DNA of 34,921 nt from Sulfuritalea sp. (GCA_030247575.1 JAOTRV010000040.1:1-34921), one strand, 5' to 3'; counted from the stretch's first letter, positions 9,462 through 18,278 are shown. Numbers and translations: made by a program. The notes: generated from the sequence alone by a model not told the origin.

Positions 9462-9538
9462 TGGTGGTGATGGGGGGACTTGAACCCTCGACCTACGGAT
9501 TATGAATCCGTCGCTCTAACCAGCTGAGCTACATCACC
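9462..9538 (-). tRNA. tRNA-Met (anticodon CAT)
   Basis: 77 bases including an encoded CCA. The minus strand begins GGTGATGTAGCTCAG, pairs GGTGATG with CATCACC in the acceptor stem, has D-arm GCTC/GAGC, and anticodon stem ACGGA/TCCGT around the loop TTCATAA (CAT), then ACCA. The elongator Met assignment is favoured over lysidine tRNA-Ile(CAT) on overall resemblance, but I cannot settle it by eye. The T-stem (GAGGG with CCCCC) contains an A-C mismatch at its second pair. Confidence 0.93.
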
Positions 9539-9553
9539 GTGCAAAGGGGCGGG

Positions 9554-9583
9554 ATTATCCTCGTCGCACGCTTGCCTTGTCAA
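9554..9583 (-). promoter_or_regulatory. tRNA-Met promoter
   Basis: On the minus strand TTGACA (9583-9578, perfect consensus) is followed after 18 bp by GATAAT (9559-9554, 5 of 6). The tRNA 5' end is at 9538, about 15 bp beyond the -10 box. The -35 element lies within the leader of the divergent hydroxylase gene. Confidence 0.8.
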
Positions 9584-9612
9584 GGCTGGCCTCGGTAGGC
9601 GACAATCTGCCC

Positions 9613-10770
9613 ATGGATTTCGATGTCGTGATCGTGGGTGGTGGCTTGGCGGGCTTGGCCCTGGCGGCGGCTTTGCGCCGTTCGACTTTGTCCGTGGCTT
9701 TGATCGAAGGAACCGCCCCGACCTTCCCGCAGGGATGGGATTCGCGGGTTTACGCGATCAGCCCGGCCAACGCCCGTTTCCTCGATGCTGTGGGCGCCTG
9801 GCGCCATCTGGATGCGGCGCGCATGGAGGCCGTGCGGGCCATGGAGATCCACGGCGACGCCGGCGGCCGGCTGGATTTCAGCGCCTACGAGAGCGGCGTG
9901 TCGGAACTGGCCTGGATTCTCGAATCCTCGCTGATCCAGCGCGAATTGTGGGAGACGGTCAAGCGCCAGGGCAATCTGCGCCTGCTGTGTCCGGCGCGCC
10001 CGCAAGCACTGGCCATCGGGCCGGATGCCGCGCACTTGACCCTCGACGATGGCCGCAGCCTGTCGGCGCGGCTGGTCGTCGCGGCGGACGGGGCCGATTC
10101 CTGGACCCGCTCCGCGGCCGGCATCGCGGTCCGCTTCGACCCGTACGACCAGCGCGGAGTGGTCGCCAACTTCGCTGTCGAGCAGCCGCATCGCGGCACG
10201 GCGTTTCAGTGGTTCCGCCGCGACGGCGTACTCGCATGGCTGCCTTTGCCGGGCAATCGGATCTCGATGGTCTGGTCCGCTGGCGAAGATCACGGGCGCG
10301 ACCTGCTGGCGCTCGACCCGGCAGCGCTGTGCGCCCGCGTCGCCGAAGCCGGCGGCCATCGACTCGGTGCGCTGGAACTGATTACGCCACCCGCCGGTTT
10401 CCCCTTGCGCCTGATGCGCGCGCCGCAGGCGGTCGCGCCGCGGCTGGCGCTGATCGGCGATGCCGCGCACACCATCCATCCGCTTTCCGGCCACGGCATC
10501 AATCTCGGCTTTCAGGACGCGCAGGTCCTGTCGGCCCTCCTGTGCGACAAGCCCGCTCACGTCGATTGCGGCGATTTGGGCCTGTTGCGCGGCTACGAAC
10601 GGGCGCGCAAGGAAGAAGTAGTGACTTTGCAGACGGTGACTGATAGTCTGCACGACCTTTTCCGCCCTGCCGAGGGCCCTCTGGCCCGTCTGCGCAATTT
10701 CGGATTGAACCTCACCAATGCCTTGCCGGTCGTAAAGAGCCTGCTGGTTCGCTACGCGCTGGCGTCCTGA
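9613..10770 (+). CDS. UbiH/UbiF/COQ6-family FAD-dependent hydroxylase
   Basis: Class A flavin monooxygenase, most likely hydroxylating the ring of a ubiquinone precursor. The 385 residues show the dinucleotide-binding VVIVGGGLAGLALAAALRR at the N-terminus, the DG motif VVAADGADSWTR and the FAD-ribityl GD motif ALIGDAAHTIHPLSGHGIN followed by LGFQDAQ, the specific UbiH/UbiF/VisC signature. The position of the hydroxylated carbon (UbiH, UbiI, UbiF, UbiL or UbiM type) cannot be decided from motifs alone. ATG 9613 starts exactly at the Rossmann strand; a TTG at 9577 lies in the divergent tRNA promoter and is unlikely. dsbC follows after 17 bp, so the two are probably co-transcribed. Confidence 0.92.
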   Translation: MDFDVVIVGGGLAGLALAAALRRSTLSVALIEGTAPTFPQGWDSRVYAISPANARFLDAVGAWRHLDAARMEAVRAMEIHGDAGGRLDFSAYESGVSELAWILESSLIQRELWETVKRQGNLRLLCPARPQALAIGPDAAHLTLDDGRSLSARLVVAADGADSWTRSAAGIAVRFDPYDQRGVVANFAVEQPHRGTAFQWFRRDGVLAWLPLPGNRISMVWSAGEDHGRDLLALDPAALCARVAEAGGHRLGALELITPPAGFPLRLMRAPQAVAPRLALIGDAAHTIHPLSGHGINLGFQDAQVLSALLCDKPAHVDCGDLGLLRGYERARKEEVVTLQTVTDSLHDLFRPAEGPLARLRNFGLNLTNALPVVKSLLVRYALAS

Positions 10771-10787
10771 ATTTCCCTGGAGAACTC

Positions 10788-11471
10788 ATGAAACTACCCC
10801 TGCTTGCCGCCGCCCTGGCCTGTGTGTCCCTCGCCGCTGTTGCCGACGAGGCAGATATCAAGAAAGCCGTAGAGGCCAAACTCGGCAAGGTCGAAAAGAT
10901 CGCCAGGGCGCCCATCGCCGGCATCTGGGAAGTCACCGTGGATGGCCAGGTCTTCTATTCGGACGACAAGGCCACCTACCTGCTGTTCGGCAACCTGCTG
11001 GAAACCAAAACAGGGAAGAACATCACGGCGGAGCGCCAGTTCAATTCCCTGCCGCTCGATCTGGCTGTCAAGCAGGTGCGCGGTTCGGGCAAGCACATCC
11101 TCGTGACCTTCGAAGATCCCAACTGCGGCTATTGCAAGAAACTGGCGAAAGACATCCTGCTGCTGAAAGACGCGACCATCTACACCTTCCTGTATCCGGT
11201 GCTGGGTGACGATTCCTACGAAAAATCCAAGGCGATCTGGTGTGCGCCGGACAAGTCCAAGGCCTGGATCGACTGGATGACGACCGGCAAGGCGCTGCCC
11301 GCCGTGCCGGCCAAGTGCGATACCAGCGGCCTGGACAAGTCCGCCCAGCTCGGCCGCAGACTGCGCGTCAATGGCACCCCGGCGATTTTCTTCGCCAGCG
11401 GCGAACGCATCCCCGGCTACATTCCGGCAAGCGAAATCGAAAAGCGCTTCGCCCCCACGACGGGCGGCTGA
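10788..11471 (+). CDS. dsbC: DsbC-family periplasmic disulfide isomerase
   Basis: Periplasmic thiol:disulfide isomerase/reductase. It has 227 residues: a signal peptide (MKLPLLAAALACVSLAAVA, cleaved near ADE), a DsbC/G-type dimerisation domain (about 22-80), a linker, and a thioredoxin fold with active site CGYC in TFEDPNCGYCKKLAKDI. The cis-proline loop VNGTPAIFF and a second cysteine pair (IWCAPDK and AKCDTSG), as in DsbC, are present. CTGGAGA lies 5 bp before ATG 10788. Its 3' end is 7 bp from the convergent kinase gene. The active site has ordinary cysteines. Confidence 0.93.
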   Translation: MKLPLLAAALACVSLAAVADEADIKKAVEAKLGKVEKIARAPIAGIWEVTVDGQVFYSDDKATYLLFGNLLETKTGKNITAERQFNSLPLDLAVKQVRGSGKHILVTFEDPNCGYCKKLAKDILLLKDATIYTFLYPVLGDDSYEKSKAIWCAPDKSKAWIDWMTTGKALPAVPAKCDTSGLDKSAQLGRRLRVNGTPAIFFASGERIPGYIPASEIEKRFAPTTGG

Positions 11472-11478
11472 ACGCCGC

Positions 11479-13527
11479 TCAGGCCGTCGCTGCCTCGTTG
11501 GGCAGCCACACCGTAAATACCGAGCCGCCGCCGGGCGGACTGGCGACGTCGATGCGGCCGCCATAACGCTGCACGAGACCGAGGCTGACCCACAGGCCGA
11601 GGCCGGTCCCGTCGCTGGTCTTGGTGGTGAAGAAGGGGTCGAAGAGTCGTTCGCGGTCGTCCGGCGCGATGCCGGGACCGCTGTCGCCGACGGCGACAAA
11701 GCCGCCCTGGATGCCGCCTTCCTCGCGGTCACCGCTGGTCAGGCGCAGCGTGCCGCCTTCCGGCATGGCTTGCAGGGCATTCACGATCAGATTGATCAGC
11801 ACCTGCTGCAACTCGTTGCGATTCACCGTCACCGGCCGGGCGGCGTGCATTTCCTGCGTCACGGCGACATTGGTCTTTTTCATCTGGTGCGCCACCAGGA
11901 CGAGGCTGTCCTGCACCACCTGATCGAGGCGTACCGGCTCCAGATAGCCCACGTATTCCGCGGGTCGCGCGAACTGCAGCAGCTTGGTCACGATCAGCCG
12001 GATGCGGAAGACCTGGTCCTGGATCAGGCGGATCTCGGGCATCGCCGGCTCGGCCGCATCCCCCAGGGTTTCACGCAACACATCGAGATTGCCCTGGATC
12101 ACCGCAACGGGATTGTTGATTTCATGCGCCACGCCGGCGGCAAGCTGGCCGATCGCGGCGAGCTTTTCCGACATGACCAGGCGTTGCTGCGCGGAGCGCA
12201 ATGTCTCGTTGGCGGCGGCGAGTTCCTGGGTGCGCTCGGCCACTTTGCTGTCGAGTTCGCTGCCCCAGCGCTGCAATGCCTCGGTTTGCGCCGCGAGGCG
12301 GTCCAGCAGGCGATCGAAATGGGCCGCCAGTGCGGCCAGCTCGTCCGCCTCGGCAAGATCAGGAGCGCCGACCCGCGCCTCGGTCCGGCCTGCTTCGATG
12401 GCGCTCATGGTGCCGTGCATGCGCTCCACGGGCTGCGAAACATGCCGCGCCAGGCGCAGGGAAACAAACGCGGCAACTGCCACCGTGAGCACGAACAGCA
12501 GGGCTACCGCGGCCAGTGCCAGCCACCGCGCATGCTGAAAGGGCTCCTCCAGAAAGCCCACATAGAGCATGCCGACGCGCTTGCCGCGACTGTCGGTGAT
12601 CGGCTCGTAGGCGGAGACGTACCAGTCATTCACGACGAAGGCGCGATCGAGCCAGGTGCGCCCCTGGTCGAGTACCGCAAACCGCACGGCAGCCGAGACG
12701 CGGGTGCCGATGGCGCGGACGTTCTCGAACAGGCGCACGTTGGTGGCGATGCGCACGTCATCGAGAAACAGGGTGGCGGTGCCGAGACTGCCCAGCGGCA
12801 GCGCGCCTTCCGGGTACACGATCTCGTTGATGCGATCGACGAACTCGAGATTCTTGTTGAGCAGCAGGCCGCCGACGAGCACACTGCCCGCGGAGGAGGC
12901 GACCGGGGCGGCAGCGTGAATCACCATGCCGCGCGTTTCCTCGTTGCGATCGGTGAACTGCGCATTGCGGGTGGCGATCAGGGGGGTCCGTGCCTTTGCC
13001 GTCAGTGCGGGATCGATGGCATCGAGTCGGGCCGGATCGAGAATGTCCACTTCGGCCTCGGCGTGGCCGGCGAGCGCACGGCGCACGACCTCCCATTCGA
13101 TGTAGACGCTGCCCGGCGCCGGGCCGCCGCTCGCGGCCTGCACGCGCCCGCCGCTGTCGAGCAGGATCAGGAAATCGACCTTGCGTCGTTGCTGCATGTC
13201 GCGCAGCAGCTCACCCAGCTCCGCCGCTCCCCACCGCTCGCGCAGCGCGCGGGCAAGCCGCTCCGAAACGGCCAGGGTCTCGACGCGACGGCCGACACCC
13301 TCCTTGACCTGCTCGAGATAGCCGTGGGCGACCGCCAGGTCGCTTTGCACCTTGGTGATCAGCAGGCGGTCGTAATACACCGCGCCCCAACCGGCGAGAA
13401 TGCCGATCAGGATCGGCACGGCCACCAGCCAGGGGCCGAGCGCCAGCGCCAGCAGTTTGAAGCGCAGGGAGCCGCGGAAGCGTGCAGCGATGCCGGAAAG
13501 AATGCCTAGACTCCCCAAACGGCACAC
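11479..13527 (-). CDS. Membrane sensor histidine kinase with Cache domain
   Basis: Sensor kinase, partner of the adjacent NtrC-type regulator. Layout of the 682 residues: TM1 (about 23-51), periplasmic single-Cache-like sensor (52-333; the block GTATLFLDDVRIATNVR ... YEPITDSRGKRVGMLYVGF is typical of sCache_3), TM2 (335-359), HAMP, short coiled coil, then HisKA with phospho-acceptor His468 in GVAHEINNPVAVIQGN. The HATPase boxes are N (NELQQVLINLIVNALQAM), G1 (DSGPGI), F (FDPFFTTK) and G2 (GTGLGL). Start GTG 13527 overlaps the regulator's 3' end by 22 bp, so the genes are coupled. Cache domains of this type often bind small carboxylates; formate as ligand is my inference from the neighbouring operon. 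Confidence 0.93.
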   Translation of the reverse strand: MCRLGSLGILSGIAARFRGSLRFKLLALALGPWLVAVPILIGILAGWGAVYYDRLLITKVQSDLAVAHGYLEQVKEGVGRRVETLAVSERLARALRERWGAAELGELLRDMQQRRKVDFLILLDSGGRVQAASGGPAPGSVYIEWEVVRRALAGHAEAEVDILDPARLDAIDPALTAKARTPLIATRNAQFTDRNEETRGMVIHAAAPVASSAGSVLVGGLLLNKNLEFVDRINEIVYPEGALPLGSLGTATLFLDDVRIATNVRLFENVRAIGTRVSAAVRFAVLDQGRTWLDRAFVVNDWYVSAYEPITDSRGKRVGMLYVGFLEEPFQHARWLALAAVALLFVLTVAVAAFVSLRLARHVSQPVERMHGTMSAIEAGRTEARVGAPDLAEADELAALAAHFDRLLDRLAAQTEALQRWGSELDSKVAERTQELAAANETLRSAQQRLVMSEKLAAIGQLAAGVAHEINNPVAVIQGNLDVLRETLGDAAEPAMPEIRLIQDQVFRIRLIVTKLLQFARPAEYVGYLEPVRLDQVVQDSLVLVAHQMKKTNVAVTQEMHAARPVTVNRNELQQVLINLIVNALQAMPEGGTLRLTSGDREEGGIQGGFVAVGDSGPGIAPDDRERLFDPFFTTKTSDGTGLGLWVSLGLVQRYGGRIDVASPPGGGSVFTVWLPNEAATA

Positions 13528-14891
13528 TTGCGATCGAGCGTCTTGCGCGAGACCCCGAGCCGCCTGGCGGCCTCCGACTTGTTGCCTTTGCAGGTTTCGA
13601 GCACGCCGAGAATGTGGCGGCGTTCGATGGCGGCCAGCGACTCCCCGCTGCCCGGCTCAAGAGTCGACGCTGACGCCACGGCGGCCGCATCCTCTTCCGG
13701 CGCAAAATCGTCGGCGAAGTAACCCAGTATCAGCGACCGCTCGATCAGGTTCTTCAGTTCGCGCACGTTGCCCGGCCACGAGTAGCGGGCCAGACGCGCC
13801 AGCGCTTCAGGGTCGTGCCGGAGTTCGGCGATGCCGAGGCGCGCGGCCAACTGGCCGATGAAGTAGTCGACCAGGTCGGGCAGGTCGTCGATCCGGTCGC
13901 GCAACGGCGGCAGGACGACTTCGACCACCTGCAGGCGGTAATACAGATCGCGCCGGAAGCGTCCTTTCGCGACCTCTTCCACCAGATTGCGATTGGTGGC
14001 GGCGACCACGCGCACATCCACCGGCACCTCCTGCTCCGATCCGACCGGGCGGATCTTCCGCTCTTCCAGCACGCGCAGCAGCTTGGCCTGGAGCGGCAAG
14101 GGCAGTTCGGAGATTTCGTCGAGAAACAGCGTGCCGCCGCGCGCGTAATAGAACAGGCCCTCGCGACCGGCGGCGGCGCCGGTGAAGGCGCCTTTGACAT
14201 GGCCGAACAATTCGGACTCGATCAGCTCTTCGGCAATCGCGGCACAGTTGATCGGCACGAAGGGGCCATCAGAGCGCAGGCTCATGCGATGCAGGGCGCG
14301 CGCGGCGAGCTCCTTGCCGGTGCCCGATTCGCCGTGGATCAGCACCGTCGAGGGCGTCGGCGCGATGCGCTTGATGCGGGCGCACACGTCGCGAATCACG
14401 ACCGAGTTGCCGACCATGCCTTCGACGCTGTCGTCGCGCTGATCCAGTTCGCGGCGCAGCACGAAGTTCTCGCGCCGCAGCGAGGAGCGCTCGAAGCAGC
14501 GCTTCACCGCGTTGAGCATCTGCGCCACCGAAAACGGCTTCAGCAGAAAATCCGAGGCCCCGGCACGCAGCGCGTCGATCGCCGTCTCAAGATCGGCATA
14601 GGCCGTCATCAGCACCACATCGCCGCCGAAGCCCTGTTCCCGCAACTGGTGCAGCCACTCGACGCCCGAGCGGCCGGGCAGCGCGATGTCGAGCACGATC
14701 AGATCGAAGTGGCGGCGGCTGAGCAGCTCGATGGCTTCTTCCACGCTGCCGGCCGTCGCTACCCAGCCGCAGCGCAATGCCAGCGAGCGGTGCAGAAAAC
14801 TGACCATGCCGGGCTCGTCGTCCACCACCAGCACCGATTGGTGCTGCCAGGGCGACAGCTCGACGGTCGCGACCGCTGGAACGGAACTCAA
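13506..14891 (-). CDS. NtrC-family sigma-54-dependent response regulator
   Basis: Transcription activator for sigma-54 promoters. Order: receiver (SVLVVDDEPGM; phospho-acceptor Asp in LIVLDIALPGRSG; Lys in FLLKPFS), AAA+ domain with Walker A GESGTGKE, the sigma-54 contact loop GAFTGA, Walker B GGTLFLDEIS and arginine finger region, then a C-terminal Fis-type HTH (NKSEAARRLGVSRKTLDRK). Start: ATG 14930 and TTG 14954 are in frame, but they lack a ribosome site and the codons before 14891 (ATA, CAA, AAA, TAT) are unlike this genome. TTG 14891 has GAGGAG 6 bp upstream, so I use it (461 residues). It is followed by its kinase with a 22-bp overlap and divergent from the formate dehydrogenase operon, its likely target. 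Confidence 0.93.
   Translation of the reverse strand: MSSVPAVATVELSPWQHQSVLVVDDEPGMVSFLHRSLALRCGWVATAGSVEEAIELLSRRHFDLIVLDIALPGRSGVEWLHQLREQGFGGDVVLMTAYADLETAIDALRAGASDFLLKPFSVAQMLNAVKRCFERSSLRRENFVLRRELDQRDDSVEGMVGNSVVIRDVCARIKRIAPTPSTVLIHGESGTGKELAARALHRMSLRSDGPFVPINCAAIAEELIESELFGHVKGAFTGAAAGREGLFYYARGGTLFLDEISELPLPLQAKLLRVLEERKIRPVGSEQEVPVDVRVVAATNRNLVEEVAKGRFRRDLYYRLQVVEVVLPPLRDRIDDLPDLVDYFIGQLAARLGIAELRHDPEALARLARYSWPGNVRELKNLIERSLILGYFADDFAPEEDAAAVASASTLEPGSGESLAAIERRHILGVLETCKGNKSEAARRLGVSRKTLDRKCAVWGV
13660..13683 (+). repeat. Dispersed short repeat, copy D (antisense within the regulator gene)
   Basis: AGAGTCGACGCTGACGCCACGGCG differs from the core in one base (GGCG to GACG). It falls in the low-complexity linker of the regulator between the AAA+ and Fis domains, in opposite orientation to that gene. 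Confidence 0.6.
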
Positions 14892-14897
14892 ACTCGT

Positions 14898-14903
14898 CTC
14901 CTC
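14898..14903 (-). promoter_or_regulatory. Shine-Dalgarno deciding the regulator start
   Basis: GAGGAG on the minus strand, 6 bases before TTG 14891. It is the only good ribosome site in the region and supports the TTG start over ATG 14930. Confidence 0.65.
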
Positions 14904-14971
14904 GCTATATTTTTGTATTTCGCCAATCATCGTCAATTCGGCGAGGCTTGGCAATGCAAGCTTTTGTGAGC

Positions 14972-15017
14972 GACAAATTGTCCCACTTGTCCCGAAACGA
15001 TATGGACATTTTGTCCC
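14972..15017 (+). promoter_or_regulatory. Probable enhancer sites for the NtrC-type regulator
   Basis: Two palindromes of the form GACA-N3-TGTC (14972-14982 and 15005-15015) have centres 33 bp apart, about three helical turns. An extra half site TTGTCCC (14987-14993) lies between them; the heptamer TTGTCCC occurs three times in all. Their centres are about 119 and 86 bp upstream of the predicted sigma-54 start point, a typical enhancer distance. Confidence 0.7.
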
Positions 15018-15069
15018 GTCCGGATTGCTGCGATGCGGTAAGTGCTTGAGCCTTCAACAGACGTTTAAT

Positions 15070-15085
15070 TGGCGCATAAATTGCA
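15070..15085 (+). promoter_or_regulatory. Sigma-54 (-24/-12) promoter of the formate dehydrogenase operon
   Basis: TGGCGCATAAATTGCA matches the consensus TGGCACG-N4-TTGCA at all but two positions, with the invariant GG and GC elements at correct spacing. Transcription would start near 15096, about 30 bp before ATG 15126. Confidence 0.8.
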
Positions 15086-15125
15086 TTGATTGTCCGCTGG
15101 TATTCAAAAAAGGAGGAGGCAAAAA

Positions 15126-18100
15126 ATGCAAGTCTCACGGCGGCAGTTCTTCAAGGTCTGCGGCGCCGGTCTCTCCGGGTCTTCCATCGCACTGATGGGA
15201 TTCTCGCCGACATCGGCCCTGGCGGAGGTGCGCAGCTACAAGCTCGCCCACGCCACGGAAACCCGCAACATGTGTCCCTACTGTTCAGTCAGTTGCGGGG
15301 TTCTGATCTACACCACGGGCGACAAGTCCAAGAACGCGAAAGCGGACATCATCCATATCGAGGGCGATCCGGACAATCCCGTGAATCGCGGCACGCTGTG
15401 CCCCAAGGGCGCCGGCCTGATGGACATGGTCAAGAGCCCCAACCGGCTCAAGTTCCCCGAAGTGCGCGAGGCAGGCAGCAACGAATGGAAGCGCATCTCC
15501 TGGGACGACGCCATCAACCGCATCGCGACCCACGTCAAGAAGGACCGCGACGCCAACCTGATCGAGAAGAATGCCGACGGCGTCACGGTCAATCGCTGGA
15601 ACACCACGGGCTTCCTCGCCTCGTCGGCCGCCGGCAACGAAGCCGGCTACCTGACGGTCAAGATCCTGCGCAACCTCGGAGTCGTCGCACTCGACACGCA
15701 AGCACGTATTTGACACGCCCCCACGGTATCCAGTCTGGGTCCGACATTTGGGCGTGGTGCAATGACCAATCATTGGGTCGATCTGAAGAATTCGGACCTG
15801 GTGATCGTCATGGGCGGCAATGCCGCCGAAGCGCATCCCTGTGGTTTCAAATGGGTCATCGAAGCGAAGAAGGACCGCAAGGCCAAGCTGATCGTGGTCG
15901 ACCCGCGATTCACGCGCTCGGCCGCCGTTTCCGACTTCTACGCGCCGATTCGCGCGGGTAGCGACATCGCCTTCCTCGGCGGCGTCATCAACTACCTGCT
16001 GTCGAAGGACAAGATTCATCACGAGTACGTCAAGAACTACACCAACGCCGCCTTCCTGATCGACGAAGGCTTCAAGTTCGATGACGGCCTGTTCTCCGGC
16101 TACAACGCGGAAAAACGCAGTTACGGCAAGGACACCTGGAAGTACCAGATGGGCAAGGACGGCTTCGCCATGGTCGATCCGACCCTGGAAAGCCCGAACT
16201 GCGTGTTCCAGCTGATGAAGAAGCATTACAGCCGCTACACGCCGGAACTGGTGAGCAGGACCACCGGCACGCCGCAGGACGCCTTCCTCAAGATCTGCGA
16301 AATGATGGCGGAGACTTCGGCGCCCGACAAGACCATGACGATCTGTTATGCCCTGGGCTGGACCGAGCATTCGGTCGGCTCGCAGAACATTCGCACCATG
16401 GCCTTGATCCAGCTGCTGCTGGGCAACATGGGCATGGCGGGCGGCGGCATCAACGCGCTGCGCGGCCACGCCAACGTGCAGGGCATCACCGACATGTGCC
16501 TCTACTCGGAAGTGCTGCCCGGCTATCTGTCGGCGCCGACCGATGCCGACGTCGATCGCAAGACCTATCTGGAAAAGCGCACGCCGAAACCGCTGCGGCC
16601 GAACCAGATGAACTTCCCGCAGAACTTCCCGAAATGGTTCACCAGCCTGCAGAAGGCCTGGTACGGAGCTGCCGCGACCGACAAGAACGACTACGGCTAC
16701 GACTGGCTGCCGAAGAAGGACGGCGCCTACGACGTCATGGCGATCTTCGAGCGCATGCACCAGGGCAAGATGAACGGCTTCTTCTGCCAGGGCTTCAATC
16801 CGCTGGCCTCGGTGGCGAACAAGAAGAAGGTGGGCGACGCGCTGGCCAAGCTCAAGTTCCTCGTCGTCATCGATCCGCTGGCAACCGACACGTCGGAGTT
16901 CTGGAAGCCGCACGGCGAATTCAACGAGGTCGATCCGACCAAGGTCCAGACCGAAGTGTTCCGCCTGCCGGCCAACCTCTTCGCCGAAGAGACGGCCAGC
17001 TTCACCAACTCGGGACGCGTCATCCAGTGGCACTGGAAGGCGGCCGACGGCCCGGGCGAGTCGAAGAGCGACATCGAGATCATGGCGGCGCTGTTCCTCA
17101 AGCTCAAGGCGATGTATGCCAAGGACGGCGGCAAGCTGCCCGAGCCGATCATGAACCTGACCTGGCCCTACCGCATTCCCGGCAAGCCATCGCCGCAGGA
17201 ACTCCTTATGGAGATCTCCGGCAAGGCGCTGGGCGATGTGTTCGATCCCAAGGACAAGACCAAGGTGATCGTCAAGGCGGGCGAGCAAGTTGCCGGCTTC
17301 GCGCAACTGCGCGACGACGGCAGCACGTCCTGCGGCAACTGGATCTACGGCGGCTGCTGGTCGCAGGCGGGCAATCTCACCGCGCGGCGCGACAATTCCG
17401 ACCCCTCCGGGCTGGGGCAGACCCTGAACTGGGGCTTCTCCTGGCCGGCCAACCGGCGCATCCTCTACAACCGCGCCAGTTGCGACGTCTCCGGCAAGCC
17501 GTGGGACGCCAAGCGCGCGGTGATCAAGTGGACCGGCACGGCCTGGGGCGGCAACGACGTCCCCGACATGCGGCCCGACGCGGCGCCCGAGGAGAACGTG
17601 ATGCCTTTCATCATGACCCCGGAAGGCGTGGCGCGGCTGTTCGCGCCGGCCATGGCCGACGGCCCTTTCCCCGAGCACTACGAGCCCTTCGAAACGCCGC
17701 TGGACAAGAACCCCTTCCATCCCGGCAACCCGAAGGCCGTCAGCAATCCGGCGGCGCGGGTGTACAAGGGCGACATGGAGACCTTCGGCAAGGCCAAGGA
17801 CTTTCCGTATGTGGCCACCACCTACCGCCTGGTCGAGCACTTCCACTTCTGGACCAAGCACTCGAAGATCAACGCCGTGCTGCAGCCTGACCAGTTCGTC
17901 GAGATCGGCGAGGAGCTGGCGAAAGACAAGGGGATTGCCACCGGCGACAAGGTCAAGGTGCGCAGCAACCGCGGCTTCATCAAGGCCGTGGCGGTGGTCA
18001 CCAAGCGCATCAAGACGCTGACCGTCGATGGCAAAAAGGTGCACACGGTGGGCATCCCGATCCACTGGGGCTTCAAGGGGGTCACCAAGCCGGGCTTCAT

Positions 18101-18188
18101 CACCAACACGCTGACGCCGTTCGTCGGCGACGCCAATTGCCAGACGCCGGAATTCAAGGCATTCCTGGTCAACATCGAGAAGATCTAA
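15126..18188 (+). CDS. fdnG: Formate dehydrogenase-N type alpha subunit, selenocysteine-containing
   Basis: Catalytic subunit of the membrane-bound, periplasm-facing formate dehydrogenase: formate to CO2, electrons passed to the beta and gamma subunits and quinone. One 1020-residue protein read through TGA 15711-15713 as Sec196, the same position as in E. coli FdnG; the next residue is the conserved His (U-H) and the context QARI-U-HAPT fits the family. Twin-arginine signal SRRQFFKVC at the N-terminus; [4Fe-4S] cysteines 50, 53, 57 and 92 (CPYCSVSCG ... LCPKG); the rest is the bis-MGD molybdopterin/tungstopterin oxidoreductase fold. Strong AGGAGGAGG before ATG 15126. Gene callers would split it into 15126-15713 and 15762-18188, but both are in the same frame. 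Needs SelA/B/C, FdhE and MobA, all encoded in this window. Confidence 0.97.
15711..15756 (+). promoter_or_regulatory. UGA(Sec) codon and bacterial SECIS element of fdnG
   Basis: After UGA 15711-15713, CACGCCC (15714-15720) pairs with GGGCGTG (15750-15756). An upper hairpin GG-U-AUCC-AGUCU-GGGU-CC (15725-15742) carries a bulged U at 15727 and loop AGUCU starting 18 bases after the UGA. This matches the SelB-binding architecture known for E. coli fdhF/fdnG (bulged U, GU in the loop). Confidence 0.9.
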
Positions 18189-18196
18189 GGGAGACG

Positions 18197-18277
18197 ATGA
18201 TGACCCCCACGCTCACTCTGTTCGCTGCCCCCCGAGGGGGCGATGCCTCCTTCGGGACGGCCCTTCAGGAGGCATGA
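18197..18277 (+). CDS. 26-codon mini-ORF within a REP-like spacer of the fdn operon
   Basis: An ATG at 18197 preceded by GGGAG opens a short frame ([15 protein letters not shown]...) that ends at TGA 18275-18277, one base before the beta-subunit ATG at 18279. The sequence is made almost entirely of a GC-rich extragenic repeat, so the peptide itself is probably meaningless. Its position could still keep ribosomes moving from alpha to beta subunit. Low confidence as a gene. Confidence 0.25.
   Translation: MMTPTLTLFAAPRGGDASFGTALQEA
18204..18262 (+). repeat. REP-like extragenic repeat between fdnG and fdnH
   Basis: GC-rich spacer with the motifs CACGCTCACTCTGTTCGCTG, CCCCCGAGGGGG and CCTTCGGGACGG. 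I recognise this as a common interspersed element of betaproteobacterial intergenic regions. It separates two genes that in related operons are usually directly adjacent. Confidence 0.65.
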
Positions 18278-18278
18278 C

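Noticed and set aside
11371-13509. 712-codon open frame on the plus strand
   Set aside because: Antisense to the sensor kinase, whose H, N, G1, F and G2 boxes are all present on the minus strand.
15711-15761. fdnG read as a pseudogene or as two genes because of TGA
   Set aside because: Frame, codon position 196, the following His and the SECIS all fit selenocysteine, and selA, selB and selC are present.
15285-18065. 926-codon open frame on the minus strand
   Set aside because: Antisense shadow of fdnG in GC-rich DNA; the plus strand is unmistakably a formate dehydrogenase and the minus frame shows no family motif.
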